This document shows, in pieces, positions 15,178 to 24,271 of a DNA stretch of 33,693 nt; position 1 is the first letter of the stretch, and each line of letters begins with the position of its first letter. The position numbers were made by a program, and so were the translations under genes. Where the stretch lies: assembly GCA_015232335.1 (NCBI GenBank), contig JADFZV010000036.1, forward strand, positions 1 to 33,693. Direction: 5' to 3'. Under the pieces are notes generated by a model. That model was not told the origin of the DNA. It was given only the letters and a program-made list of their open reading frames with translations, and searched no databases. The stretch is from Alphaproteobacteria bacterium (GTDB lineage Bacteria > Pseudomonadota > Alphaproteobacteria > Rhodospirillales > WMHbin7).

Positions 15178-17436
15178 CTAGGAATTGCCGGGCGTCGGCA
15201 AGCTGAGCTTGAAGGTCGAGCCTTTATTGATCCCGTCGGACTCAACCCAGATTCTTCCGCGATGCCGTTCAACGATGCGCTTGCAGATAGCAAGACCAAC
15301 GCCCGTTCCTGGATAGTCCATAATGGTGTGGAGCCGCTTGAAAATAACAAATATCTGGTCGGCATACTGGGGTTCGATGCCAATGCCATTATCGGAAATG
15401 GCAATCTCGCAAGCTTCATCCTGCTCGCTTGCCCGGATTGAAACAACTGGACGCTGTCCCTTTGAGGAGAACTTGAGGGCATTGCCGATAATATTCATGA
15501 AAAGCTGATGCAACTGAAGCTGGTCGCCCAGGACAATGGGAAGCTTGGCGTGATTGATCTCGGCACGGCTCTCCAGAAGAGTTGTCTTCAGATCGGAAAA
15601 AACATCCTGAAGAACGACGTTCATATCAACCGGATTGAAGGGCTGCGCGTGACTGCTGACCTGCGAGTAGGCCAACAGGTCGAGGACCAGAGCATCCATG
15701 CGCTTGGCCGCATGAATAATCATATCCAGGCTTTGTTGGGCCTCTTGGGCAATCGTACCAAGTTGGCGGGGCAATAGCTGGGAAAAGGCGACAAGGGTAC
15801 GAATAGGCTCGCGCAGATCATGCGACGCGACGAAGGCAAAGCGCTCAAGCTCCGTATTGGAATTGGTAAGCCTGTCTACCGTTTTCAATAGCGTTCGCTC
15901 AGCATTGTAGCGGTCGGTTATGTCGCGTGCGATCGAGGCGAACTGAACAGCCTCGCCTGAGGAGGCGTGGATTGGACGCGTGTTCCAGCTCATATGGTGA
16001 ATTTGGCCATCCTCGGCGATCTGACGATTCTCAAAGGAAAAAATCGTATCTCTTGAGCTCTCTCCGGCGCCCATCGCCTCTGCCGTCCGTTTTCTGTCGT
16101 CTGGGTGGGTAAAATCAAAGACCGATCTGCCGATGCAGTTCTCCGGTCTCAGGCCGAAAATGATGTTAGAGGCATGATTCACAAATAAAAGCGTGCCCTC
16201 CCTATCCGTCCAGACGATTAGGTCGGGTGTGCGTTCGACAATGTCTCTGTACTTCCTCTCACTTTCCGCCAGCAAAACCTCGGCCCGCCTTCGGCGGCGA
16301 TTGTTGACCAAAAGGGCTCCGATCAAAGCCGTCTCAATCACGATGAACAGCAGAGCGGTTAGAATGTGGAATTTGTAGAGCTCCCATAATCCGGGGTCGC
16401 GATTGACGAATTGTGTTTCCGGCGGAAGATTTTGAGGAAATCCACCCCAACGCCTGATTTGCCGCCAATCGAATAGGGGCACCGCCTTGTTGGTAATAAC
16501 GGTGATCGGCCCGTCAATCTGGCGCGTTCCCTTCACAAAGTCGGCTGCCAGCCGGGCTGTCGCCTGGCCCAGTTCGGCAACGCTGACAACGGAGCCGCCA
16601 ATTCCCCCGTTGCGCAGATTGTAATCATAGAGCCCGAAAACCGGAGCGTTCGCCGCTTTGGTAAGCATGGCCTCCAATTCATAGGCAAAAAGGACTTTGC
16701 CTTCGGTATCGACATTGTATTGCAGAAATATAATGACGGTATCAGGGGGTAGTGACGCAGCTCGCTTGAGAATCTCCACCAGGGACAAATCAGTCGTGAA
16801 GTCGATGGTAAGTCGGTCCTTCCAAGCAAGGCTTGTCGTCCGTGCTTCCTCAGCCACCTTTTTGTCGGCAGGGCTGCTGCCGGAGACGAAGAGAATTTCT
16901 TTCGTATTTGGAAAAAGCTCGAGCGAGCGTTCCACTGTGCCCTTGATGTCAAAGCGGGAGAGCTGGCTGATGATTTGCCGCCCCCCCAATTCCGTTGCCG
17001 AGGGCGTGGGTGCTTGGAAACTGATGACGGGAGCATTCAGCGCAATATCCCGAGCGTCATGCAGCAAAAAACTCAACGCTGGCTGCTGGACGGTGATAAT
17101 CAAATCAATCCTTTCATCCGCATACTTGCCCTTAAGATAGGCAAGCAGTTGCTGACGATAAGCAGGGTCGGCGTTGCGCCCCAAATCAAGATATTCAAAA
17201 AAGAGACTGCTTAGGTTGATTCCACTGGATGCCATTTCCGCCAGAAATGCCTCGTTGAACAACTCAACCCCCCGGCTGCCATAGCCATAGGAGAAAAGGA
17301 GCAAAATACGTTGAGAAGAGAATGGCTCGTCAGCAGGCCGGGCCGCCTGTCCAAAAGCCTTGCCTGCGCTGAGTGAGCAGGCAAGAACAAGGACCGCACA
17401 AAATACCAGGAAGGCCTTACGGATGGTGTTCGTCAT
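15178..17436 (-). CDS. Orphan hybrid-free sensor histidine kinase with a periplasmic binding-protein-like sensor and PAS domain
   Basis: The 752-residue protein has a signal anchor (about 7-28), a periplasmic region of about 300 residues that resembles ABC-type sugar/small-ligand binding proteins (SSQRILLLFSYGYGSRGVEL, later APVFGLYDYNLRNGGIGGSV), a membrane helix (about 358-382) followed by NNRRRRR, a PAS domain (about 395-510), a HisKA dimerisation domain with phospho-acceptor H539 in FVASHDLREPIRTL, and an HATPase domain with IIGNALKFSS, DNGIGIEP and GTGVGLAICKR. It probably senses a small periplasmic ligand and phosphorylates a response regulator, but none is encoded nearby. The ATG at 17436 has GGAGAAGGGG directly before it and yields a proper signal anchor. 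It starts 123 bases after the glycosyltransferase-like gene on the same strand. Confidence 0.9.
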   Translation of the reverse strand: MTNTIRKAFLVFCAVLVLACSLSAGKAFGQAARPADEPFSSQRILLLFSYGYGSRGVELFNEAFLAEMASSGINLSSLFFEYLDLGRNADPAYRQQLLAYLKGKYADERIDLIITVQQPALSFLLHDARDIALNAPVISFQAPTPSATELGGRQIISQLSRFDIKGTVERSLELFPNTKEILFVSGSSPADKKVAEEARTTSLAWKDRLTIDFTTDLSLVEILKRAASLPPDTVIIFLQYNVDTEGKVLFAYELEAMLTKAANAPVFGLYDYNLRNGGIGGSVVSVAELGQATARLAADFVKGTRQIDGPITVITNKAVPLFDWRQIRRWGGFPQNLPPETQFVNRDPGLWELYKFHILTALLFIVIETALIGALLVNNRRRRRAEVLLAESERKYRDIVERTPDLIVWTDREGTLLFVNHASNIIFGLRPENCIGRSVFDFTHPDDRKRTAEAMGAGESSRDTIFSFENRQIAEDGQIHHMSWNTRPIHASSGEAVQFASIARDITDRYNAERTLLKTVDRLTNSNTELERFAFVASHDLREPIRTLVAFSQLLPRQLGTIAQEAQQSLDMIIHAAKRMDALVLDLLAYSQVSSHAQPFNPVDMNVVLQDVFSDLKTTLLESRAEINHAKLPIVLGDQLQLHQLFMNIIGNALKFSSKGQRPVVSIRASEQDEACEIAISDNGIGIEPQYADQIFVIFKRLHTIMDYPGTGVGLAICKRIVERHRGRIWVESDGINKGSTFKLSLPTPGNS

Positions 17437-17559
17437 CCCCTTCTCTCCCTGCCGCTGTTGCTCAACCGGCAATTTCAGTGAAGTATACCACAACAGCAAG
17501 GTGAGATGTAGGGGCTGTATTCTGAATTCATGTCTTGCGACGGGCTTGAGGCTATGGGT

Positions 17560-18453
17560 TCAGCCCGCAAAGCGGGGCGAAAGAAAATGGCTCCTTCCGG
17601 CATCGTGTGCAGGAAAGAGGATGGCTTTCAGGCGCTTTAAATCGCACAGATGCATGATGCCCACGGATCGCCCCGTCTCGGGCACCACGAAGCGCTGCGT
17701 CGCCGCATCCCAGGAAGGAATCTGATTGGTCAGCAGAAAGTTGGCGGCAATGTCCTGGGGGCAGACGGCGACATCGCCACGGCGAATGCAGATATTCAGG
17801 GCCTGCTGCTCGACCACCTTGCCAAAGGGGCGATGCAGGCAGTCGCCCAAGCATTTGCTCCAGGCCCCCCAGGCGGGCGAAGCCCCTTCCAAAGCAAAAA
17901 CGCCGCTATTGAAATAGGGCAGGCCGCCGATGGCATCGGCAATTGGATCGCCGAAAACCCGCTTCCATTCGGCTTGATTCTGCTCTTGCGCCAGGGCGGC
18001 ATCCAGGGAAAAGAGGCGCTGCGATCCATCTTGCTCCTCGACCAGAATATCGATGCCCCGCATGCGTTCTTCGACAATCGCCACTTGCCCATTTTGTGCG
18101 GCCTGGATCAGGGTTTCGACCGGACCCCAGTCTTGGACCCAGGCGTCGGAATCGATCCAGACATAGGTGTCAAAGCCAGGTAGATGCTTGGGCAAATGCG
18201 GCCTTGCCGTCATGGCGCGAAACCAGCGCGGCGCCCGCTCGTCGCTCATGAAGGGATAGTCCCAGCCGGGTTGAAGCAGAAGCACATCCATTTCAGAAAG
18301 TGTTCGCACCTGATCGGAGTTGAGGCCCAGATCAAGTAGAGCGATGGTCTCTGTCCTTGGCGACGCCTTGCGAATGGATTGGACAAGCCCCAGCCCCAGG
18401 TCGAAATAGCCGGAATCGATGCCGGAGACGATAACGCGATCCTGAGTCCTCAT
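17560..18453 (-). CDS. Putative glycosyltransferase with a GT-A/GT8-like fold
   Basis: The 297-residue protein begins with a nucleotide-sugar-type strand (DRVIVSGIDSGYFDLGLGLV) and carries YVWIDSDAWVQD with a D101-S-D103 motif, the metal/nucleotide-sugar site of GT-A glycosyltransferases. GGLPYFNSGVFAL at about 185-197 matches the strand after the DxD in GT8-like enzymes, and IMHLCDLKR late in the chain could supply the last metal ligand. No membrane helix or signal is seen, so it should act in the cytoplasm. Its ATG overlaps the stop of the methyltransferase gene (ATGA), so the two are translationally coupled. The acceptor is unknown. The family assignment rests on motifs and is moderately sure. 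Confidence 0.68.
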   Translation of the reverse strand: MRTQDRVIVSGIDSGYFDLGLGLVQSIRKASPRTETIALLDLGLNSDQVRTLSEMDVLLLQPGWDYPFMSDERAPRWFRAMTARPHLPKHLPGFDTYVWIDSDAWVQDWGPVETLIQAAQNGQVAIVEERMRGIDILVEEQDGSQRLFSLDAALAQEQNQAEWKRVFGDPIADAIGGLPYFNSGVFALEGASPAWGAWSKCLGDCLHRPFGKVVEQQALNICIRRGDVAVCPQDIAANFLLTNQIPSWDAATQRFVVPETGRSVGIMHLCDLKRLKAILFPAHDAGRSHFLSPRFAG

Positions 18454-19154
18454 AAGCCAAACCTGGGAAAGGATTTGAAAGTGCCGTCGGAAAAAGAGAG
18501 AAGGTCCCAGCTTAACAGACCCAGTTCGAATGAGCAGAGAATAGGGGCCTGTTTAAGAATCTCGGCCCCCTTGGCCTGCCAGGATTTTTGCAAGATGTAG
18601 CTGGGGTAAAGCTCGTTGGTAATGCCAACGAAGGCGCAGTTGGTTTCACCGACGAAGGCATTGACGGCGCCGATCACGTCAAATCCCATTTTCTGGGCAT
18701 CTTGGTGATTGGCGTAGTCATGCCCCATCAGCAGGCCATCCGGCTTCAGTTTCGGCCACCAGGCCTTCAAATCGGCGCTGACGGCGTCAAAGCCATGCAT
18801 GGCGTCGATATAGATGTAATCGAAAGCGGCGTCGCTGAACCTCATGGCCGCTTCCAGCGAGGTTTCCCGTAAAATCTCGACGCTCTGTCCCTCGAACATA
18901 GCACTCACTGATCGAAAGCGGCGATCTTGCTCGTGGTCGCTCACATTATTCTCGTCGGGGGCGTAAGCGGCCGTGATCTGATGCATCCAGGGATCGACAA
19001 GTACAAGAATGGCGGGCTGGCAGCGCTCGACGATGTCTTGCGAGAAGACCCCCTCGGCCACGCCGATTTCGGCAAAAACCTTGCCGTGATCCAGATAGTT
19101 CAGCAAATCCACTCGCGTGATATCAAGCAGAAAAGTTTTTTGGTTCGATGTCAT
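18450..19154 (-). CDS. Class I SAM-dependent methyltransferase (Methyltransf_24-like)
   Basis: The 234-residue protein has the SAM-binding motif KVFAEIGVAEGVFS near residue 24-37, an acidic residue after the next strand (LVLVDPWM), and DYIYIDAMHGFDAVSADLKAW followed by GLLMGHDYAN, typical of the Methyltransf_24 group that often sits with glycosyltransferases in surface-polysaccharide loci. The ATG at 19154 was taken over a TTG at 19196; neither has a good ribosome site. The gene lies 42 bases after the TPR gene and overlaps the glycosyltransferase-like gene by 4 bases. It probably methylates a sugar or small cytoplasmic substrate (inference). Confidence 0.82.
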   Translation of the reverse strand: MTSNQKTFLLDITRVDLLNYLDHGKVFAEIGVAEGVFSQDIVERCQPAILVLVDPWMHQITAAYAPDENNVSDHEQDRRFRSVSAMFEGQSVEILRETSLEAAMRFSDAAFDYIYIDAMHGFDAVSADLKAWWPKLKPDGLLMGHDYANHQDAQKMGFDVIGAVNAFVGETNCAFVGITNELYPSYILQKSWQAKGAEILKQAPILCSFELGLLSWDLLSFSDGTFKSFPRFGL

Positions 19155-19196
19155 TCGACGGTGTTTCCCGAACAAGCCATTCCATGCAGACGGCAA

Positions 19197-21080
19197 TTAT
19201 GCCAATTGTTCCAGCCAATGGCGATAGGAGGGGGCGTCGATGGCTGACAGTCTTTCGCGAGCGAGATGGCAGGCTCCATTGTCGCCCAGCCTCAGATAGG
19301 CCAGGGGGGAAAGCCAGTCCACAGGGTCAAAGCTGCCAGCATGACGCTTCAACAGATCTTCCAAGGCCTTCTTGTAGCGCCCGACAACCGGCGATCCATA
19401 ACCCAGGCCGGCCAGAGCGCTGGAAATCGCCAGAATGGCGGGCGGCACCCAGTCTGGATTGTCCTCGGCCAGCCTGAAATGCGTCTCGAAGATGCCATGC
19501 TCGTTCCAAAGCTTCTCGGCGGGAAGCATTTTGTTGAGCGCGAATTGCTGGGCCAGAATCTGTCCCAGCGACAAGAGCCAGGGGCTTATGCGGTCTTCCG
19601 TCGGCTGGGCGTACCAGGCCGGGGGTTGGCAGCTTGCCACCAAGCCGGTATCGATGACGGCAGCCAGCACCTTCTCGGCCAGAGACAAGGCGGCCTGATC
19701 GGCGCCATTGCGGGCGATTTGCTTGACGGTGGTCAGCAACTGGCCGCGGGCACCGCTCCAGATGTCGATTTCCAGTCTGGCCGCAAAGCCCTTGCCCGTG
19801 GGCATGCGCCCGGACAGAACCAGCCAGTCCGCCCCCCCTCCGCCGAAGCCGGGCAGCATCTCCGCCAAGGGCCAGGGTTTTGGCGTTACCGCCGGTCCCT
19901 TGTCCTTCACGAAGGGAAAGCCTGCATCGGCTGCGGCATCCGTAAAGAAGCACAGCGTATCGGCAAGAAAGAGGGGAATGGCGCGGCTTAAGCGCCCTTC
20001 ATCGTCCTCGATCTGTTCGTGCGGTTCCATCTGCTTTTCTGGTGGGGCCAGGGTCAGCGGCATCATCTGAACCCGAATGCCGCTTCGCCGACCATCCAGA
20101 AGCCAGGCGGCGTCGGCCAGACCCCTTGTCCAGATGGGTCCTTCGACGTTGGGAAAGGACAGTTCGATCGGCTGGGGTGCTTCCTCTGGTGCAGAAGTCA
20201 GAGGTTGGGGCTTGAGCAAAAGACCCTCGAGTTCGGCCAGAACCTCGTCGAAGCCTGGAAGGTTACGGGCTTTCAATCGACGCCAGAGCTGTCGTCCAGG
20301 CTCTATTCGGCCAAGGGCCGCATAGGCCCTGACCAGATTGAGACCGCAGGGAATATCGTGCCGTTCAAGCTCGTACAAGGGTTCGATCAGTTCGACCATC
20401 TCGGCGATGTATCCCGCCTGGCCCAGATCGCCGCTGATCATATAGAACGCATCGGGATGTTGCTCGATCTCCAAAACCCTGAGGTAAAGCGCCAAGGCCT
20501 GAGCCAGATCATTCTCCTTCAGGGCAAGGCGTGCCAATTCCAGCTTGGCGCGCCAGCTTCCCGGCTCGGCATCGATCTCTTGCAAGGCAGTGTGCATGGC
20601 CTCATCGCCACCCTGCTCCTCGTGAATGGCCATCCACCAGTGAAGCGCATTCTCCTGATTGGGATCGAGGGTCAAAGCGCGTCTTAGCAAGGGCTGCGCC
20701 AGGGACTCCTGACCCCGAAAGGAAAAGGTCTTGGCCAGATTGGTCAGAACGACGCCAGTTTCGCCATGGCGGGAAATAAACGCGTCCAGGCGGTTCTGCG
20801 CCTCGTCGTAGCGCTGCACCTCCATAAGGGCGATGGCATGGATGCAAGCGGCGCGTTCGGGATTGGAATCAATGTCGCTTAAGCGCTCTGCCGCCTCTTG
20901 AATGTCGGGGGCGAATTTGTCTCTGATGGCGCCCAGAATGAATTGATAAAGGGCTTCCGGGTCGTTCCAGACCTTGGCTAGATTGTCCGCCAGGACATCG
21001 CGCCGCCAGATATCTCGGTCGATCAGAATTTCGCGGCCACGCTCGTCATAGGCTGTGATCGGATCATTCTGTTCGGTCAT
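19197..21080 (-). CDS. TPR-repeat protein with an unrecognised C-terminal region
   Basis: The 627-residue protein has tetratricopeptide-type helices in its first half (about 75-275): ALMEVQRYDEAQNRLDAFIS, LAQPLLRRALTLDPNQENAL and LARLALKENDLAQALALYLR follow the W/L/A spacing of TPRs. Residues about 300-627 form a domain I do not recognise, with ADWLVLSGRM and GARGQLLTTVKQIARNG. There is no signal peptide or membrane helix. It begins 27 bases after the diguanylate cyclase gene and is followed by the methyltransferase and glycosyltransferase-like genes, so it may be a scaffold or regulator of that pathway (inference). A purine-rich GGAGG lies 7 bases before the ATG. Confidence 0.83.
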   Translation of the reverse strand: MTEQNDPITAYDERGREILIDRDIWRRDVLADNLAKVWNDPEALYQFILGAIRDKFAPDIQEAAERLSDIDSNPERAACIHAIALMEVQRYDEAQNRLDAFISRHGETGVVLTNLAKTFSFRGQESLAQPLLRRALTLDPNQENALHWWMAIHEEQGGDEAMHTALQEIDAEPGSWRAKLELARLALKENDLAQALALYLRVLEIEQHPDAFYMISGDLGQAGYIAEMVELIEPLYELERHDIPCGLNLVRAYAALGRIEPGRQLWRRLKARNLPGFDEVLAELEGLLLKPQPLTSAPEEAPQPIELSFPNVEGPIWTRGLADAAWLLDGRRSGIRVQMMPLTLAPPEKQMEPHEQIEDDEGRLSRAIPLFLADTLCFFTDAAADAGFPFVKDKGPAVTPKPWPLAEMLPGFGGGGADWLVLSGRMPTGKGFAARLEIDIWSGARGQLLTTVKQIARNGADQAALSLAEKVLAAVIDTGLVASCQPPAWYAQPTEDRISPWLLSLGQILAQQFALNKMLPAEKLWNEHGIFETHFRLAEDNPDWVPPAILAISSALAGLGYGSPVVGRYKKALEDLLKRHAGSFDPVDWLSPLAYLRLGDNGACHLARERLSAIDAPSYRHWLEQLA

Positions 21081-21107
21081 GCGGGCCTCCTGACGTGGTA
21101 AAGGGGG

Positions 21108-23126
21108 CTATTCTTCGGCGGGCCTCACGCAGTTGCGCCCGGCCTTCTTGGCGGCGTAAAGCGCTCTGTCGGCTCTGGAAAGCATCTGGTCGAAGCCCAT
21201 CTCCTTGGCCGTCATGGCTGACACGCCGGCGCTGGTTGTGAAGAAAATGGGCGGCTGCCCGTCGTCGAGTTCGACCGGCGTGGTTTCCACCGCTTCCCGC
21301 ACGCGCTCGGCGGCCTGAAGCCCCTTCTCCAGGCCGGTCTCAGGCAACAGAATGGCGAACTCCTCGCCACCCATGCGGCCCAGATGGTCGATTTCGCGCA
21401 GCGCCTTCTGGCAGATGGCGGCCATGGCGCGCACCACCTTGTCGCCGGTCGGATGGCCGAAAGTATCGTTGATGCGCTTGAAGTGGTCGATATCGAGCAT
21501 CACCACGGACAGGCTGTGTCCATACCGCTTGGCGCGGGCGAATTCGCGCTCTGCCATGTCGATGAAGTGTCGCCGGTTGGCGATGCCCGTCAGGAAATCC
21601 GTGGTGGCGTGGCGGCGCAGCTCCTGCTCGAGCTCCTTGCGCGGCGTGACGTCCTCGACGCTGACCAGAAGCACAGGCTCGCCCTTGAATTCCGTGCTTG
21701 TGGCCGACAGCAGCGCCCAGAACCAGCCGCCATCATAGCGCTTAAGTCTTGTTTCCAGGCTGTGCAGCTTGCCGCCACCGGCAATCAGCAGGTCCTTCAT
21801 TTTGGCGCGTTCTGCGGTATCAACCCAGAAATCCGAGGCGGGCGATCCAATAACATTCATGCCTTCCTGCACATGGAACAGGTCCAGGGCGTGACGGTTG
21901 ACGTAAAGAAGCAAATCGTCGGCAATGCGCGTCAGCACCAGAGGAACGGGCGTCGCCTCGACGATAACGCGCAGGCGCTCTTCGCTTTCGCTTAAGCGGG
22001 CCATCAGGGCCTTGCGCTCAGTGATGTCGTAATAACCAAGCACAAAAACCGACTCACCGCGATAAGAAAGCGGTGCCGCGGATACCAAAACCCAGACATC
22101 CGTGCCGTCGGCGCGGCGCATGGAAATTTCGTATTCGTGAACTTCGCCGTGGCGGCGGATCTGCTCGATCAACTTATCGCGGTCATCCGGATTGGTGTAG
22201 AAGTTGCGGACATCCATGCCTTCGCTGGGGCCGTCGACTTGGAACAAGGCATGGCAGAGTTTGTTGGCGTAAACGACCTTGCCTCTGGCCACGCTGGTGA
22301 GGGCCAGGGGTACGGGAGCGGCGTCTAGAATCCGTTTCAGTCCTTCTTCGCTTTCCGCCAAAGCCTCCACGGCGGCCTGCTTCTCATGCGAGGTGCGTTG
22401 GAACAGGTCGAGCGCTTCGGCCACTTCGCTGAACTCGCGGCCCAGTTCTGCCGACACGTCGGCCAAACTCGGATCGCCCCTGGCAAGTCTGCGCATGGCT
22501 TCCGCCAGATTTTTGAAGGAGGCGAAAAAACCGCGCGCACTGACCATGCTGGTTATGAATGCTGCCAGGAAGCCGACAAAGGTCAGAAGGATGGCGAAAG
22601 GAATGGCCGTTTCGGATTCCTGGCGGGCATTGGCGGCCCTCTCGGCCAGAATCTGATGATAGGCTTGCTCGCGATTTTTCAGGCGCTCATTCAACTGTGC
22701 TTGCAAATGGAGTGCTTCTTCTCTGAATATCCGGGGGTTGGGATCGGCGCTGATATGGTCGAGCAGATTGCACAACTCGACCAGCAGGTCGGCCTCTGCC
22801 TTGGACGAATCTGCAAGACTTGCCGCACCGGCCAGATCGGGGGCTAGGGCGCGCAGGCGGTTTGCCTCGGTCGCAAGCTGACTGCGCAAGCTCTCCGAGG
22901 GCGGCTCTTCTTGGGCCTGAAAAAGCTTAAGCGCTATTTCGCTGGCATGCAGGCGCTCCAGCGCTTCGCCATTAATGTGAAGGGCCGCCAGGGTTTCATC
23001 GATGCTGCGCACGTCGGAAAGGAGATCGCGGCTGGACAGAATCTGTCCGCCCGCTACGATCACCAGGATCAGCAGCGCAAGCGCTGGGGCGAGAATGAGC
23101 TTTCCGAGAAGAAACCGTTGCCTCAT
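21108..23126 (-). CDS. Membrane diguanylate cyclase with HAMP-like, two PAS and GGEEF domains
   Basis: The 672-residue protein has a first membrane helix (about 8-29), a helical periplasmic region (about 35-170), a second helix (about 175-197), a HAMP-like segment (about 200-250), two PAS domains (about 262-375 and 385-500) and a GGDEF domain. The active-site motif is G586-G-E-E-F590, a functional form, and R577-E-I-D580 is the RxxD product-inhibition site at the correct 5-residue distance. It should make c-di-GMP from two GTP in response to an extracytoplasmic signal. No EAL domain is present. It is the first gene of a minus-strand run with the TPR, methyltransferase and glycosyltransferase-like genes, so c-di-GMP may act on their product (inference). 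Confidence 0.92.
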   Translation of the reverse strand: MRQRFLLGKLILAPALALLILVIVAGGQILSSRDLLSDVRSIDETLAALHINGEALERLHASEIALKLFQAQEEPPSESLRSQLATEANRLRALAPDLAGAASLADSSKAEADLLVELCNLLDHISADPNPRIFREEALHLQAQLNERLKNREQAYHQILAERAANARQESETAIPFAILLTFVGFLAAFITSMVSARGFFASFKNLAEAMRRLARGDPSLADVSAELGREFSEVAEALDLFQRTSHEKQAAVEALAESEEGLKRILDAAPVPLALTSVARGKVVYANKLCHALFQVDGPSEGMDVRNFYTNPDDRDKLIEQIRRHGEVHEYEISMRRADGTDVWVLVSAAPLSYRGESVFVLGYYDITERKALMARLSESEERLRVIVEATPVPLVLTRIADDLLLYVNRHALDLFHVQEGMNVIGSPASDFWVDTAERAKMKDLLIAGGGKLHSLETRLKRYDGGWFWALLSATSTEFKGEPVLLVSVEDVTPRKELEQELRRHATTDFLTGIANRRHFIDMAEREFARAKRYGHSLSVVMLDIDHFKRINDTFGHPTGDKVVRAMAAICQKALREIDHLGRMGGEEFAILLPETGLEKGLQAAERVREAVETTPVELDDGQPPIFFTTSAGVSAMTAKEMGFDQMLSRADRALYAAKKAGRNCVRPAEE

Positions 23127-23223
23127 GGCAGTTATTTACGCCTGTTTAAGCGGAATTTGACAAGATGAGAAAACGGTTGCGCCGATCAAAGAGGAATTCC
23201 AGCCGTTTTTCGAGGAGTTGGGC

Positions 23224-23943
23224 ATGAAGCGTTTTCGATTTGCTCGGGTCTGTGTCGCATTTGGGGCTTTGTTGATCGCTGGTCCCGCTGCGGGTCAAAC
23301 GATGGGTGCATTGGATCAACTGATCCAATTAAGCCTTGCGGCGTACGGCGGCGAGGCAAGGTTGATCCAGTTGGCCACGCTTCGAGCCCATGGCAGCATT
23401 ACAGTCAAGGGACAGGCACAGTCAGGGCGGGTCGAGCGGCTTTTTCAATCTCCGGATCGCTTGCTCAACATAACGACATATGCCGGCGGCCCCAGCGAAA
23501 GACGCCTTCTGGTCAAGGATCGGGCCTGGCGGAATGGCCAAGCGGCCAGTGTGCCCGAGCATATTGCCATGAGTTTGCAGGCGGCCCGCCTGCGCCTGCC
23601 TCTGCTTTTGAAGGAAAGCCGGGCGCATCTGGTCGATCAGGGGCAGCAGGAAAAAGCGGGGCGGCGTTTTCACGCGATCACCCTGCCTGTGTCCGAAGGC
23701 ATTTCCCTGGCCGTGGTGATCGATTCTGCAACGGGGTTGATCGTGCAGACCAGCGGCAAGCTGGCCCTGCCCGATGGCACGAACGCCGACTTCACGACGC
23801 TCTATGGCGATTATCGCATCGTTGAGGGCCTTGCCGTCGCCATGCGCGAGGATCATTACGCCCAGGGGGCGCATACGGGCACAACAAGCCTGGAGCGGGT
23901 CGAAATAAATCGACCGCTCCCCGGCAACGCCTTTACGCCTTAA
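23224..23943 (+). CDS. Secreted protein with a LolA-like fold, function unknown
   Basis: The 239-residue precursor has a clear Sec signal peptide (MKRFRFARVCVAFGALLIAG, cut near AAGQ). The mature part has alternating short strands of the kind seen in LolA-like periplasmic proteins: AYGGEARLIQLATLRAHGSI, then VERLFQSPDRLLNITTYAGG, then RLLVKDRAWRNG. That run (GGE..L..L...G.....G...ER....PDR) is common in proteins that bind lipid-like ligands, but this is a pattern guess. GAGGAG lies 6 bases before the ATG at 23224, which decides the start over a TTG two codons upstream. It stands alone, divergent from the cyclase gene. Confidence 0.75.
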   Translation: MKRFRFARVCVAFGALLIAGPAAGQTMGALDQLIQLSLAAYGGEARLIQLATLRAHGSITVKGQAQSGRVERLFQSPDRLLNITTYAGGPSERRLLVKDRAWRNGQAASVPEHIAMSLQAARLRLPLLLKESRAHLVDQGQQEKAGRRFHAITLPVSEGISLAVVIDSATGLIVQTSGKLALPDGTNADFTTLYGDYRIVEGLAVAMREDHYAQGAHTGTTSLERVEINRPLPGNAFTP

Positions 23944-23955
23944 CAGAGGCTTGTG

Positions 23956-24150
23956 TTAGACCTTGATGTCGACCGACTGGCCACGATGGGACGGCGGACG
24001 CGGATTGTCCGAAGCAGCCATGATCTTGGAAGCGCCGTCAGAGCTTTTGTCCTGCCCGCGCTGTTGCGCATCGGGAGGCTGACGAGGCTGCAGATTGGCC
24101 GGATTGATCATCGCGGAAGCGGCTGATCCGGTAAGACTGTCGATAGCCAT
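23956..24150 (-). CDS. Small hydrophilic protein of unknown function (64 residues)
   Basis: AAGGAG sits 6 bases before the ATG, which is the main reason to accept this short gene. The product starts MAIDSLTGSAASAMINPANL, then is rich in Q, P, S, D and R, and ends GQSVDIKV. There is no membrane helix, signal or known motif, and the composition suggests disorder. It lies 121 bases downstream of tRNA-His on the same strand and converges on the LolA-like gene with a 12-base gap. I do not recognise it. Confidence 0.6.
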   Translation of the reverse strand: MAIDSLTGSAASAMINPANLQPRQPPDAQQRGQDKSSDGASKIMAASDNPRPPSHRGQSVDIKV

Positions 24151-24271
24151 GGGGTGCTCCTTTCTGGTCTACGCACGGCGGGCATAAATTTAGCCAGAAA
24201 CCGTGGAAAAGTGCAAGCCTGCGCTGAAGCCCCCTGGATTTCTTAGAAAGATTCAACCTTTTCAAGGGGGG

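Noticed and set aside
23157..23185. TTGACA upstream of the LolA-like gene as a promoter
   Set aside because: The -35 is perfect, but no acceptable -10 lies 15 to 19 bases downstream.
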